Positions 11,701-26,700 of a stretch of DNA of 64,000 nt are shown here, piece by piece. The notes beneath the pieces were generated by a model. The model searched no databases and was not told where the DNA came from. It saw only the letters and a program-made list of their open reading frames with translations. The stretch covers positions 1,811,299-1,875,298 of the forward strand of contig CM037597.1 in assembly GCA_021018995.1 (NCBI GenBank), read 5' to 3'. This DNA is from Chloranthus sessilifolius (taxonomy: Eukaryota > Streptophyta > Magnoliopsida > Chloranthales > Chloranthaceae). Positions within the stretch are counted from its first letter, which is position 1, and the number at the start of each line of letters is the position of its first letter. The position numbers and the translations under genes were made by a program.

Positions 11701-14700
11701 ATCCCTCAACAGAGTAATAGAAAGAGATGTTGCAGCAATGACAGGTGTAGATTTAGGAGTTGACTCAGATTGATGAGGAGAAAAATAGGGCACGTGCTCA
11801 AAGAAGGTACCATACATAGAAGTAAAAAATCGACGTGATTTGGGATCATAACATCTATATCCATTGGACACACTAGAATAACCAATGGAGACACACTTAA
11901 AAGAATGGTAATCTAAATTATGCCACTTAGGACGAAGGTCCTGAATGAAGCAAGTGCACCAAAAAGTGCGAGGTTCAATGGGAAACATGGCATCAGAAGG
12001 ACGAAGTACAGGAAAATGAAGTATCAACTAGGAACCCTTAAAGGAGTACGATTAATAAAAAAATAAGCAGTAAGGCCATTGTTCACTAGGTCTTAGGCAC
12101 ATACATACCTCTTAATGGGTGACGAGTAACTCCAATAAGATGTCAATATTCCCGTTCAACTACTCCATTTTGTTAAGGAGTATAGGGGGACAGAAACTGA
12201 TGGACTATACCATACACCTGAAGATATCGAGCAAAGGAATTAGAGGTTTACTCTCCACCATTATTAGAACAAAAAGTTTTAAACTTTTAATAGACGTATC
12301 ATATTGAGTCTGAACCATAGAATGAAATTTCTGAAACTTAGAGCATACTTCATCTTTTGATTTCATGAGATGGACTAACTTAGGGTATAGTCATCAATAA
12401 AGACTACATAGTAGGGAAGTCCCTCAAGTGAAGTAATAGGAGAAGGACCCCAAACTTCAGATTGAACTCAGATTGAAGGAGAAAAAGGAGCTGCAGTTGA
12501 AGGAGCATGAATTAAACATTTGATAAACATTCAGACACATACAAATTTCAATACAAATTCTAATAGACAGACAAGCACAAGCAGTTTTAAATGGAATTCT
12601 CGAAGCCACAAGGTATCAAATCCAACATCCCTAATTTGGCACACGAAAGAGAAAGGGTATCATAACTACATTAATGGGAAAAGAGCAATGAGAAGAACGA
12701 TAAAGGGAAATGTCAGTGAACGTAGAACACTTAATGGTCAACATCCAAATAGTATAGTCCACCTCTTTTGACCAACAATCCTCATAGTGACAAGATCCTG
12801 AACAATACAATGAGAGGGATAAAAAGTAATCGAACAATTCAATGACTATAAATATGTTGGCAGATGAGGAATATGAAGCACATGGGATAAAGAAAGAAAA
12901 GATCACACCAGCATAGTCCCAACTCTTCTAACGGGGCTATTGGAACAATACGCCAAGCAGACTTGGGAAGATGACGATGGAGGAGAATAAGATGAATAAC
13001 CCTGAGAATCTGCAGTCATGCGGTCAATGACCCCATGAGTCAATCACCTACTGCGAAGAGGAAGATGAAAAACTGGCTATCAAGACAAAAATAACATGCT
13101 GAGATGTTGGGCGAGACAGATCGGACGTAGGATAAATAGCAGTCACCAATACAAATCAAATCGAGATAAACTCCCCAAACGGTCTCACAACCTTCCAAAT
13201 AAACACAAATCAATCCAATAATACACCCTTGTGCTCACAAAACACCTTCTAAACTTCCTCAATACACCTCTAAACTACTCAAGATCGCATTCAATATAAT
13301 GTGTGTTATAGGTCGAGAACAACATCCCCCAAAACATCTCTATACTGCAATAAGGAATGTGCTGCTATAGAAAAAGATAGAAGCACACCATAAAATAGGG
13401 AACCGATATCCTTTTTCTCATAGAAAAAACACCATAGAAGCCTTAATATGGCTCTAAATTCCATAGGACCACAACCAAATAATAGCATATCAAATTTTGA
13501 TGCAACCCCATAAAGAAACTGAAGCTGTCTAGCTTACAGAAATCAGGACTTTAAAACATGAACATAGATCTTGTTTGCAGTTTTAGAAAACTGAGTTAAA
13601 TACCATTCAAATTGATTGAAATCCACAAAGTCAACAAAAATGTTCTATTGGAGATTTCGATCAAAACACAACACATATACCTGCCCTTTTGGACTCACTG
13701 GGATTGATACCCCCCAAAAAATTGAATTATCAAATTAAGCCTCATTTGAAAACTCATAGTGTCTTTATTAAAGATACCCAACTCCTTTAATGAAGACACT
13801 ATATCATCTTTATTAAAGATACCCAACTTAAGAAATCAATCTAAACTTATGAGGTCAAACTTTTGACCTTGTTGACACCAGCATGACATCATACTGATGT
13901 CAACAGAAGAAAATGACCTCTCTGGATCTGATTCTTCTATTTTGTTACATTTCTTTGTTGAAATCTGCGGCTCTGATATGATTTCTGTTGAACTTCTTCC
14001 ATGTGTCTTATCTATATTTGAACAAAATTTCCCCTTTGAATTTATTTCATGGATCTCTATGCATTCTTCCCTGTTGTTGCTTATCTAAGGTTCAAGAACT
14101 TGTGATTTTTATGTCCCTGTGCCAGAATGGGTTGTATTTCCAAGATTCAAAGGAGGGAGACATGCTATACACATATATTTGCTTCCGTTGCAGGTACTTG
14201 TTTCTATTCTCATCACATTCTGTTTAATTTTACGAATAATGGGTTATTAAGCACTCTTTTAGGCCAAGTGGCACATCTTTTGAGCAATCCATGTCATAAA
14301 AGTCTTAGCTCAAATTGGGAATCTACTGTGGGCCCAAAAGCATGGTCAATAGAGGATTTGAGCTGTCCAAAAAGCACTCTAAGAAGATGGTTCTACTGCT
14401 CTGATATGTGTGATTTTTGGGCTGAGCGTGGTACAATCAATGACCATACACGTGAAACCATGGATCAAAATCTCGGTTTTCTCATACGTATCCTCCACCA
14501 TCAATACCGAGACGATACGTATCGGTATCACCGATACATTCACTGTATCGGAATACGATAAATATGACGTATATAGTGTATGTATCGCCGATACATACCC
14601 AGGTGTATGGTGTATCGGTGGCCAGCAATACCGATACGTATCGGTATCATCCGCGATTTTGATCCATTCGTGAAACAGAAAATGCCGACCCAAATAAATG

Positions 14701-17700
14701 GGATGATATGGCTGTGATGATGATGACACATGAAACTTAAAATGATCAAAGATGTACGCCACATGGCCTTGGCCTAAATGGGTGCTTTTCATGGCAAAAT
14801 CCGTGTAAAGGTTAATTTAACTTTAGCTCTTTTGAAACCTTCCTTACAGATGTTTCGGTAGACAAATCCGTAGAAAAAGCTCATCTTCCCAAAGGTGACA
14901 TGTGGTCTGTTCATAAATTTGGAGGGACATGTGTCGGCACTTCCAAAAGAATCCAGAATGTTGCGGATATAATTATAAACGATGCTTCCGAAAGAAAGTT
15001 GGTAGTCGTTTCCGCAATGTCTCAGGTCACAGATATGATGTATAATCTCATTTACAAGGCTCAATCAAGGGATGATTCTTATATCTCTGCATTGGATGAT
15101 GTGTTCGAAAAGCACAAACTAACTGCGATGGAGCTACTTGATGGAGATGATCTGACTAGATTTTTAGCTCAGTTACATAATGACATCAGTGATCTCAAAT
15201 CGATGCTTCGTGCAATTTATATAGGTTTTGCACACAGGCTCTCTTTCTCTCTCTCTCTCTCTCACACACACACATATGAGATCTGCTTCTGTCACACCAT
15301 CAATTACTAATTACATAAGATCTAAAAAGGCTGGTGTTACTACCACACCACTTTATGTTACAGCCACCTCACTTAAACAAAGGAAAAATCTGTTGAATGC
15401 TTTGAATCCGACGATAGAGATCATTTTTTGTCCTAGTATTTCCCAAAATAGATCTTGAGATCATTGGCCTATTGTCAGATGTTGATTCCACATGGAGCAC
15501 ATCCCAAAAAGTGAACGTGGTCACAACAGACCATGAAACATGGTTCTGGTTCACTTTTTGGGATATGTGCCGCATGCAATCAACATCTGACCGTCTAACG
15601 GTACGTCCATGATCTAACGATATATTGTTTGGAAGATTGGGACAAAAAATGATCGCCGGCGTCTGAATCAAAGCAGTCAACAGATTTTCCCTTTGTTTAA
15701 GTGAGGTGGCTATAACATAAAGTGGTGTGCTAATAACACCGGCCTATAAAAATGAGGCTTTTATTAATTGTTGTGCGCATAGCATTAAATGGTGTGTCAT
15801 CCGTAATTTCGTTATTTGTATATGTGATTTTTTTTATTATTAATTGATGTGCGCAATGAATAAATTGATGTGTGATTAGTAATTTTAGTATTTGGTTTGT
15901 GATAAATAAATATTGGTGTGGCAGTAGCAGCTCTCTTCTCCTTTATGTACATAGTTTATTTTTCCTGCTTATTTTCTATCAAATTTTTACAATATAAACT
16001 GTTTTACAACTTCCATATATCCTTTAAATCTTTTTTATTGTATCTGTTCTTTTAGTTTATCTTTTATATCATATTGATCACCCATATCTTTTTTATCTTT
16101 TGTCAGTTCTAAATAAGCTTCTTATAGACATATACTTTAGTTGTACTATCCAAGGTATCAAACTCGGAATCAAGCAAGGATCAAAATATCGGCCAAAAAT
16201 TCGGTTTCGCCCTTGGCCAAAACCGAAAATTTGAATTATTGGCCGAAATTTCGGCCGATAATATGAGGATTTCAGTCAAATTTCTTTTTATTATTATTAT
16301 TATTATTATTATTTTTTGAAAAAAGTTGGTATTTTGAACAATGTTCAAATTATTGGCCGATAATTTGAAATTATTGGCCGATAATTTGAAGGTTGGTGCA
16401 TTTCAACCGAAATTTTCAGGTTTTCGTTTCGGGCTTGGTCGAAACCAGTACATATGGGCCGATATTTTGAACCATGGTATTGGGTATCGATCCGTTTTGG
16501 ACCGATATGAATATGGTATCGCCGATACCGTATCAACCAATTTTTTTGTTTGAAAAAAGCAAATAAAAATAAAATGAAATAATTGTATCGGTCAGTATCA
16601 GCTGATACTAAGACAATATCGACCGATACTGACCCGTATAGGTCCAATACCGATACTGATACCGATACCTGTATGGCTGTATCTGGGTGGTATTGGTATC
16701 AGTTCTCGACGAAACCGATGCGTATCGGGATCGGCCGAGTTTTGATATGATAGTACTATCCTTTTCCTTGCAGTGTGAGTATATACTGGGGTAGACCCAG
16801 CATGCTACTGTTAATTAAAGCTGGACATAGGTGCACAGGCTAGCGTGGTGCACAGTTCATCTATGTTGGCATATTGTGGCAGTTCTAGTCATCAATTGAG
16901 ACATCCAGCGGGTCAACATGTAGATTGGACTGAACTCAAAATTCATTCTTGTCAGAGATTCATAAGTTATAACCATCCGATTTAAGCACTTTTTTGTCCT
17001 CAATGTGGCCATTGCCTATATGCTGTTTACCGTCCATTTGATGGGCTCTTGTTGGCCTTTGATCAGACAGTAGAAATTGTTCAACTACACAATGTTTGAA
17101 CTGAATTTGATCTTAATATGGCAGTGTGTATCACATGTACACACTGTTACCTAGGCTCTTCTACTTTTGGGATCTTTTTCTGTGCCGACACTTGGTGTCA
17201 CTTGGATATGTTCCGACACTTGGTGGCACTTGGACACACTCCTCAACACAACATGATACCTCTAGCATGGTTGTCAAGGCCACACTATGGCCTCGCCATA
17301 GCGAATGGCGAGCGAAATCGCCATATGAAGGTAAATGGGTAAACTCTCCAAATAGCGATGCTATAGCATCGCCTTGGCGGTATAGCATCATGGCGCCGCT
17401 ATAAGTGCTAAGTGCTATTTGGCAATTATTTTTTTTTAAAAAGGGGTGGTAAAATTGTATTATAACTGGTTATAAGTTATAACTTATTAACATTGTTTGC
17501 TTACATGTAAATTATAACTCTTATAAGTTATGACCTGTAACATTAGTTAAACCAAAGGCAATCAAATCCTATTAGTAGAACCGTGCCACATAAAACACCA
17601 TCTAATAGAAGGCAATCATATAAGGATTTTTGCTGCCAAAGATTGACATGAAACATGATCTCCATCATCTGATTTGTCCCAATCAACCATCGTATCAGAT

Positions 17701-20700
17701 GATTCTCTTTGACTATGTTGAATCAGATGATAGAGATCAGTTTTAATGCCAAACTTTGGCAAAAGAGATCTTTACACCATGACCTCCAAATCAGACGGCT
17801 TTGATGGTGTTTCATATGGCATAGATACAAAAAATATTTGATAATTAATGTTTAAATTGATGTTCCATATTGATAATTAATATTTGATTTATATTTGTTG
17901 ATATTTGTTTATGCCTGATGTCTAAGTAGTTGAATTTTTTCCATCCTCTATGAAAGATATATATTGTTTTGATCAGTAATAGAGATTATATAAATAAATA
18001 GCAAGGCGCTGAAACACAATACAACCTCTACACATATAATCAAAAGAGCAACAAACAACAGAAAATAGAAAATACAACAACACATAGGCCCCCGAAAACA
18101 CTGCCCACTTAACTCGGGTCCCAAAGGAAAGAACGATGACTATCACCAACCCACCTCTCGCGACCCACTATGAAAGATATAAAAATATATTAAAAAAAAA
18201 GGAAAAAGAATATTAATGATTACTAAATAAAAATTAAAATTTTTTTTTCTTAATTAAAAATTATTAAATTAAAAAAAGAAAAGTAAATGGCCTCGCCATG
18301 GCATAGCGAGCCTCTTCGCCATGACCTCACCACATAGCCTTAACTACCTTGACTTCTAGACATGCATCAAAATATCATATAATACCATCAAAATGTTCCT
18401 TGTTTTGACACGATAAAATGAACCGTCATTTTATAAATAAAGAAAATTGTGTAAAGTTTAGTAACTTAAAAAATAAAAAGCTTGGGTCATGGAACTAATT
18501 TGTGAATATAGTATACTTTTAGTTAGGTTCATAACATACATTATGTATCTTTCCAGTACACATCTCAATTGGCTCTCTAAGATTTCCCTTCAATTTTTTT
18601 TTCTATATACGTTCTATTTTTTTAAAAATTATTTTTCTTAACGCCGTGCCATCGTATTAGAATCTTTAGAAATTGACGTCCCAAACATCTATGACACCTT
18701 GACACTTGGCACCCGTGTCACGTGTCTAGGTAACACTAAGGAGGAAGCAACTTATAGGAAGGTCTTCCTTGTCAAAGTCTGTTTTGAGTTCATCAGAGGA
18801 AAGCTGATTGGAACCTCATTATCCCATAGGGCTCTTAACGCTCCTGACTGTCTGAATTTGGTTGCATATTTATTATTTGGGAGCCACTACTTGCACAACA
18901 AAAATGTGTCCTTGTGCCACATTAAAAAAATTCCCTATTTTTTATTTAATGTAAAATGCCCATCATACCCTTACCAGTTGCACCCCAACGAACACCGCCA
19001 CGACCTCCTATTGTGAAACCCTTTGAATCACTTCATCAAATGAAGGCATAATGGGTAATGAAGGTAATCTGTGAAAAATATCAATGTTGCACCATTAAAG
19101 GTACAATGCCAATGCAAATGAAGGTACAACACAAGGATCAAAATAGCAGTTTCGTTTTTGGGCATGACCGAAACCGAAAACTTGAACCGAGATTTCGGCC
19201 AAAAATTTCCCCTCCATACATATTTTGACTGAAATTTCGGTTCAAATTTTAGTTTCAGTGGGGACTGAAACCGATTCATTTCGGCTGATAATTTGAATTA
19301 TCAGCCGAAATTTTGAACCATGGTACAACATGAACATACCCTTACACTTACCGTTTGAATCACATCGTGAAATCCCTACCTTAGCAGACCGCTTTGAATT
19401 ATACCCTTACCAGACTACTTTGAATCACATCGTGAGATTGATCATCTTACACCATCAGTAAAATCCCTCTCTTCTACGTCTTCCGTGATGGACAGTGCCA
19501 AATGACGTTACATGAGATCTGGAAAAATCAAATCTCATCGCCTTCGCCCCAAATCATGAGAGAGTAGATTGGACAAAGAACAGGATGAAGAATGCGCAAT
19601 TTTTTTGGCTGCTTCTGTTTTTTTTGGAGTTCAATCAGATGCATGCAGTGCAATAGGGATTTTTCTTTAAATGCGAGGAAACAGCACAATTATGCTGTGC
19701 AAGCAGTGGGCCTCTTAATTTTTTTTTTGAAAGTCAATTTAAAATTCATAGGGGCCATTGCTTGGTGCGATGAGAAAATGCTTGGGCTGCAAGCGTGAGA
19801 ATGCGGGTTTGAGTCTGGAGAGCAGCCACTTTCTGGGAAAATCTGAAGGTTAGGTCTGTTTCCCGTCCTCCCCTCTCAGAACCCTGTAATTACGGGACCA
19901 GCACTGGGAATGGCCTTTTTTATCTTTTTTTTTTCCAATTTAAACCTCAAGCATGACTTGGTAATTAGTTTGCTTGATATCCTAGTCAAACTTGCCAGAG
20001 TCTTGAAAAACTCAGCTGGCTTAGCTGAATTTCGTTAAAACTCAATATAAAGTATGCGGGGAACATTATAATTGTCAGCAGTGGCACTCAGATCACAGGA
20101 GCCGCTCTGCTATATACGATCACACAAATAAGTGAAAGTTACCTTTTACCAATTACTGACTTGGCACTCAAGAAATATCATCGGATATATGAAGTTACTT
20201 GGTTTGAGATTGACCCGACTGCCGCCGTTCGCACTCGGTTGGGTACCTTATACTAAAGTCATCACTTGTATGGAGGCTCTCGAGGAACTTATACTTTCGG
20301 GATTTTTTTCGTGCCGACAATTGGTGGCACTTGGACACTCCTGAGCACAACACGATACTTCTAGACATTTATGAAAATACCACGTAATACCATAAAAAAT
20401 ATTCCTCATTTTGACACGATAAAACTTTTAAAATGAACTGTCGTTTTATAAATAAAAAAAACATTGTGTTAAGTCTGGTAACTTGTAAAATAAAAGGCTT
20501 GGGTCCTTAAAATTGATTTTTATAGTATAGTATAGTTTTAGTTAGGTTCATGACAGACAGTATGTTTCATTTCATTATATATCTCAATTGGCTCTCTAAG
20601 ATTCCCCTTCAATTTTTTTTATTATATACGTCCTATTTTTTATTTTTTTAATTTCATTTTTCTTATGGCCGTGCCACCGTATTGGAATATTTAGAAATTG

Positions 20701-23700
20701 GCGTGCCAAACATCTATGATACCTTGACAATTGGCACCTTTGCCACATGTATAGATAACTCTGTTCCTGTTAGTTATTGGCATCTTATCTAAATCAAAGT
20801 TGCTATTAAGTATGCTTATTTATGTAAGTTAGAAGCCTTAAATAGAAACTGGTTTTTTATGCTAGGATACTGCTGCTTAGTATTTTCTATTAATTATCTG
20901 ACATGCTTAATATATTGCAGCTGGTCATGCAACGGAATCATTTTCCGATTTCGTCGTAGGTCATGGAGAATTATGGTCAGCTCATATGTTGTCTGCTGTT
21001 GTCAAAAAGGTAGTGGTTGCACACTGATTTCTAATTGGTGTCTAAAAGGCTTATGAAGTTCTTAGAGCTAGTTAATTATAAAAAAAAGAAGTTTTTAGAA
21101 CTGGTATTGGATGGGTTCCGGACTCGAGTACCAGCAGTGGCAGTCAGGTCAATCTTCCTTGTCCAAATCATTGGTGTCTAAAAGGCTTATGAAGTTCTTA
21201 GAGCTGGTTAATTATATGTAAAAAAAAAAGTTTTTAGAACTGCTATTGGATGGGTTCCTGACTCGAGAACCAGCAGTGGCCCTCATGTCAATCCCCCTTG
21301 TCCAAATCATTGTTACAAAATACGGCATTTTTTTTTGAAAAAACGCGTATAATGCGCGTTCTTTTGCCACAATGTACTAAACACATATAATACCCATATT
21401 TTTGAATAAAATACGTATTTTCGTATAATACACATATATTGTGTATTAAACGTTTTTCCCCCGTATTAAAAAAAAACTGTTTTAATTTTTTTTTAAAATT
21501 AAATATTATCCCAAATGTTCCTGATTTTTCATGGTTTCCCATTTTTTTTGTCTTCTGTATTTTACAGTTTTTTACCTTTCGATTTTTTCCCATATTTTAC
21601 CATTTTTCTGACTTTCTCGCTCACCGTATTAACCCGCCGCATTTTGTCACTTTGGCCCAAATGGTCAAGCCTCGGGAAATGTATTGCTATTATGAGCATG
21701 CAGATCAGTGAAAATTCACTTTCGACCTTTCACCGATTTGTCGTCGATTTGAGATTGACTTGAGTGCCGTCGCTTGCACTTGGATCGGGTACTTATCTAA
21801 GTCAACTTTACATAGTTACCATGGTTACTTATGTTTTGGTGCAGCATGGAATAAATTGCAACTGGATGGATACCAGGCAAGTCCTTATTGTAAATCCTAC
21901 TGGTTCCAATCAAGTAGATCCTGATCTTTTGGAATCCGAGAAAAGACTTGAAAAATGGTTCTCGCAAAATCCAGCTGAGACAATTATTGCTACTGGTTTC
22001 ATTGCTAGCACATCCCAAAATATTCCGACAACTTTGAAGAGAGATGGGAGCGACTTCTCTGCAGCCATAATGGGTGCTCTCCTTCGCTCTCGTCAAGTTA
22101 CAATTTGGACGGATGTGGATGGTGTGTACAGTGCAGACCCTAGAAAAGGTTTGAACTTTGAGCAAGCCTTTATCTGTATATTAACTAATATGTTTTATTC
22201 TATTTTATTCATATATTATATTCGGTACTTTTAAACACGCCCACAAAATCTTGAAAATGCCCACGCCAAAAATCATTGATTGCTTTAAATTAGATGATGG
22301 AGATCGTTTCTCGCTCCAATCTTCGTCAAAAAGGATCTTCAGGGCATGAGCGTACCATCAGATGGCTAGTTTTCGACTCCACATGGCACAAATCCCTCAA
22401 AAGTGGCCCTAAAGTCACGTGGCATGCATCACACTTAAACGTGACTTTAGGACAACTTTTAATGGACCCGTGCCATGTGGAATCGAAAACTGACCATTTG
22501 ATGGTATGTTCATGGCCTCAAGACCCCTTGTGTCGAAAATTGGAGCGAAACATGATCTCCATCGTCCAATTTAAAGCAGTCAATGATTTTTGGCATGGGT
22601 GCTTTTCAAGATTCTGTGGGCGTGTTTAAAGGTACGCTGTTATATTTTATATTATTTGATTCATGCATCAATAGATACACCATTCAAAAATGTTTTGTCA
22701 TGCCACATAGCAGACATCTTTGACCAATCTAAGTCGTCCACACAGTAGAACCACAGTGTGAGCTGATGTTAGCCTAAAAAGGTTACCCACCTGAGGACCG
22801 AGGATTCAAGCCATTCGATCCAGGCAATTTAATATATACCATTGTTTATATAAAACATAGGGTCCACATTGAAGTGCTCGGATTGGATGGTATAGATCAC
22901 CTGATGGATTATCTTCTTTGGGCCAAGTGAAGTTCATTTATATCCAACCACTTGATGGACAAAGTGCTTTGGTAAAAAATGTGCCATGTGACATCAGAGG
23001 CCTAAAAGTATGTCGTTGAGGGTGTCCATTTATTAATATAATGACCCGAGTCATTCTCTTTAAAAATATATTAAAGGATCTAATTTCTCATAATTGCTGG
23101 CTATGTTGGAAGATGAGTTTGATATGGAGCATGATTTTACCAGTCACCAAGTCGGGGTTCGGCAATAATTCAGCAAGGTTGAAATTCGGAAAAATCTGGT
23201 AAAATTCGACAGGTTCAGGAAATATTCGGAGAAAAAAAATAAAAAATAAGATTAAAAAGTATAAAGAATTTAAAAATCACTATTTATTGAAAAATCGTGA
23301 ATTAAAAAAAAATCAGAAAATTTTTCAAAAAATTCGTGAATAATTCATGGAACCTTAAATTCGCGAATTATTCGATACTTTTCGAAAATTCGGAGAATTT
23401 GGTGACTGATTTTACGGAGATTTCAGAGCAACCTTTGACGCGGATTGAACTTGTTTGTCTATCTGCAGTTAGTGAAGCTGTGATACTGAGCACATTGTCT
23501 TATCAGGAAGCCTGGGAAATGGTGAACTCTCCAACCCTCCTCAAATGGGTGAAAATTGCTGAGACTTGGTTAGATATTCTAATAAGAAGTTTTACGTGTT
23601 TTTTCAGTCATATTTCGGAGCGAATGTTCTGCATCCACGCACCATCATTCCGGTGATGCGGTATAACATTCCCATTGTCATACGAAATATATTTAACCGC

Positions 23701-26700
23701 TCCGCACCTGGAACAATGATTTGCCGGCCTTCTATAAATGAAAATCGAGATGATCAGAATATGGTGTCCTCTGTCAAAGGGTTCGCAACAATTGACAATT
23801 TGGCCCTTGTAAATGTTGAGGGGTGAGCCACATTTCCTTTAATTCATGCTTCTTGCAGTCTCCTTGGTTCAAAGATTAGTGGTCTCAGTATTGTTCTATG
23901 TTGTATCATCTCTGGATACAATATAGTGATATACTATATAGTATATGTGTCGAGCGATACTCGAGATGATACATTTTTCTTGGGTGCTAATAGCAAACGT
24001 ATTGTGACAAAATCCAGCGTTTTTTTGCCACAACGTACTAAACACGTATAATATCCGTATTTTTGAATAAAATGCTTATTTTCATATAATATGCGTATTT
24101 TGAGCATTAAACGTGTTTGTTTACGTATTAAACCTTTTTTCCCTTATTTTGCCGTATTTAAAAAAAACTGTTTTAACACTTTTTTTAAAATTTTAATACA
24201 TTCCCCCCCGCCCCCCCCACAAAAACTTTTCTGGTTTTTTCGTCTTCCATATTTTCATTTTTTTTAGCTTTCAATTTCCGTATTTTGCTGTTTTTCCGAC
24301 TTTCTCACTGACCGTATTAAACCCATACCCATATTTTGTCACTTTTCTGAAACGTATTGTGATACTTCTCTTTTATTGTTCGAGATTTTGATCTATCCCT
24401 TGGTTGGATGCCTTACCATGTTTTGTATGTCTTGTTCATTTACACAATAGACTTGTTGCGCAGAACGGGAATGGCTGGTGTTCCGGGTACAGCTAGTGCT
24501 ATTTTTGGTGCCGTAAAAGATGTGGGAGCTAATGTTATCATGATATCCCAGGTACTTAGGTCCTATAACATATCCTTCTTGGTCTTATAAGTCACTAGCC
24601 TGTCCACTGCTAACCATAGTCACCAAATTCTCCAAATTATTGAAAAAATCGCGAATTTAAGGTTCTACGAATTAATCACGAATTATTCGCGATTTTCTAA
24701 AAACATCGTATATTTTTTAAAATTCACAAACTTCACGAATAGTTCATGATTTTTTCAATAAATCATGATTTTCTATTTTTTTTAAAAAAATTTTATACTT
24801 TTTTTTTTCTTCGAATATTTCCCCTAACTTGCCGAAATTTTCCGGGTTTTAACCTTGCCGGATAATTACTGAACCCCGGCTGGTGCCTATGCTGCTAACT
24901 GCTTGGATTTGATGCAGGCTAGTAGCGAGCACTCTGTATGCTTTGCTGTGCCTGAAAAGGAAGTAAATGCTGTTGCAGAGGCCTTGCAATCCAGATTTCG
25001 TCAAGCATTGGGTGCTGGCCGCCTCTCTCAGGTAATCTACTTTGATAGTCTGATTTATTATTTATTATTATTATTATTTTCTGTGCTCTTCTATTACTAG
25101 TATTTACATTTTCCTGTATTTTCTCTTTACTTATTCATGTTGATTTTTTTATTTCTAATTTTAACTTTTTTGATGGGTGAACTGGGATTGAACCTGCGAC
25201 CTCGAGGTTGCAATATTGTCAATTTTCCAGTTGAGCTTCAGGGCTAAATCCTTATTAAAAAATTATATAACAGTACAAAGGATAATTCAGGATTCCTTCA
25301 AGCCATGGAATTTTAAATTGGCTGGTGTTACTACCACACCACTTCATGTTACAGCTACCTCACTCAAACAAAGGAAAAATCTGCTGACTGCTTTAAATCG
25401 AATGCCGGAGATCGTTTTTCGTCCCAATCATTGTTGTAGAAAAAACGCTAAAACCCTAGTTATGCAATGTTAAAATCAATTTGAGATTTAATTGAGCAAC
25501 AGAGATATAGAAATTAATCTCAAAATATAAAATATTTAATAACTTTATTAGGGCAATTTAATTGATTCAATGTAGGGTCTGTTAGCATATAAACTTTCTG
25601 ATCTAGAAAATAGGTCTAAAGATAGACTCTAGTTTTGATCTAGCTTAGGGCACCAAGCGACAATTTCGAATCCTTGTGGAACTAATCAATATGAAGATTA
25701 TAGGTCTCTAAAATTCAAGGCTCAAATAGAAACAATCTAGATAAATTACCTGACAATAATCAAAAGACAAAATAGAAAAGGGGTAGAAGATCTAAGGAAT
25801 CACTCCAAGGAAGATAATTGGCCTCACACCAAACTGCACGCGAGAGAAGAATCACTCATCTAACGAAAACTCATCTCAAGTTCTCTAGAATTCGTACAAA
25901 GCAAAACTCATAAATTTTATTAATCATCCATTCAATATCCTCATAAGAGATTACAATGTGTATTTATAAAGAAAAGAAACCCTAAGAATACTAATTAAAA
26001 TAAAACTCCTAATCAACCATTCAATTTTTTTAATCTAACGGTCATAATTAATTTCACCATTAATCTCGTTTTTTTATTACACGACCACTTTTGAAGGGTC
26101 AAATGATACCCGATTGACGTGAAATTGATCTTATTTGAAAGCTTATCGAAGTAGCTTTCTAACAAGGCAAGAATCACACAATTCCGACATATATTGATAG
26201 ACTTATGACTATTTTTCTGATGGCTACGTTGAAAGTGACGAAATTAATAGTCACATATCACCTATATGTGTCTGACCTTTAAATGATTCAAATAAGGAAA
26301 CTAATCCTAAAACAAACCCTTTATTAAAAGAATCCTAATAAAAAAGGAAGCTAAACCTAGATAAAATGCCTAAAATAACGTGCACACGGGTCTTTAACTG
26401 GCCTTTTAAAAACCCATTCGTGGGTCTATTTTGTCTTTCGATATATCCTCTTTATCCGGCCACAATCTCGGCGTGTAGGCTTTAATTCAGCATCATTCCC
26501 CCTACTTTGAAGAACTTTGACCTCGAACTTTGACTGATATGAATTTTCCTTACGGAGGTCACAAACAACATATAGGTCCGATTAGGTAGTCTACTCATCG
26601 CAATCGATGCACTCTCAACCTTGGGCTTGCCTTTCCACTTGATAAGGTATTATTGATGCTTTTCGGTACACATACTTCTTATTATCCATGTAGCTTTAGT

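Noticed and set aside
14127-14561. 144-codon open frame on the + strand
   Set aside because: Only its first 68 nt region behaves as an exon. The rest runs through intron 2 into a MITE.
14379-14792. Minus-strand open frames over intron 2
   Set aside because: They are shadows of the CGATACGTATCGG palindromes of the 14459-14668 MITE, with no domain content.
25180-25255. tRNA gene on the minus strand
   Set aside because: A and B box-like words are present, but the B box lacks a base and no cloverleaf with acceptor stem could be built. A SINE relic fits better.
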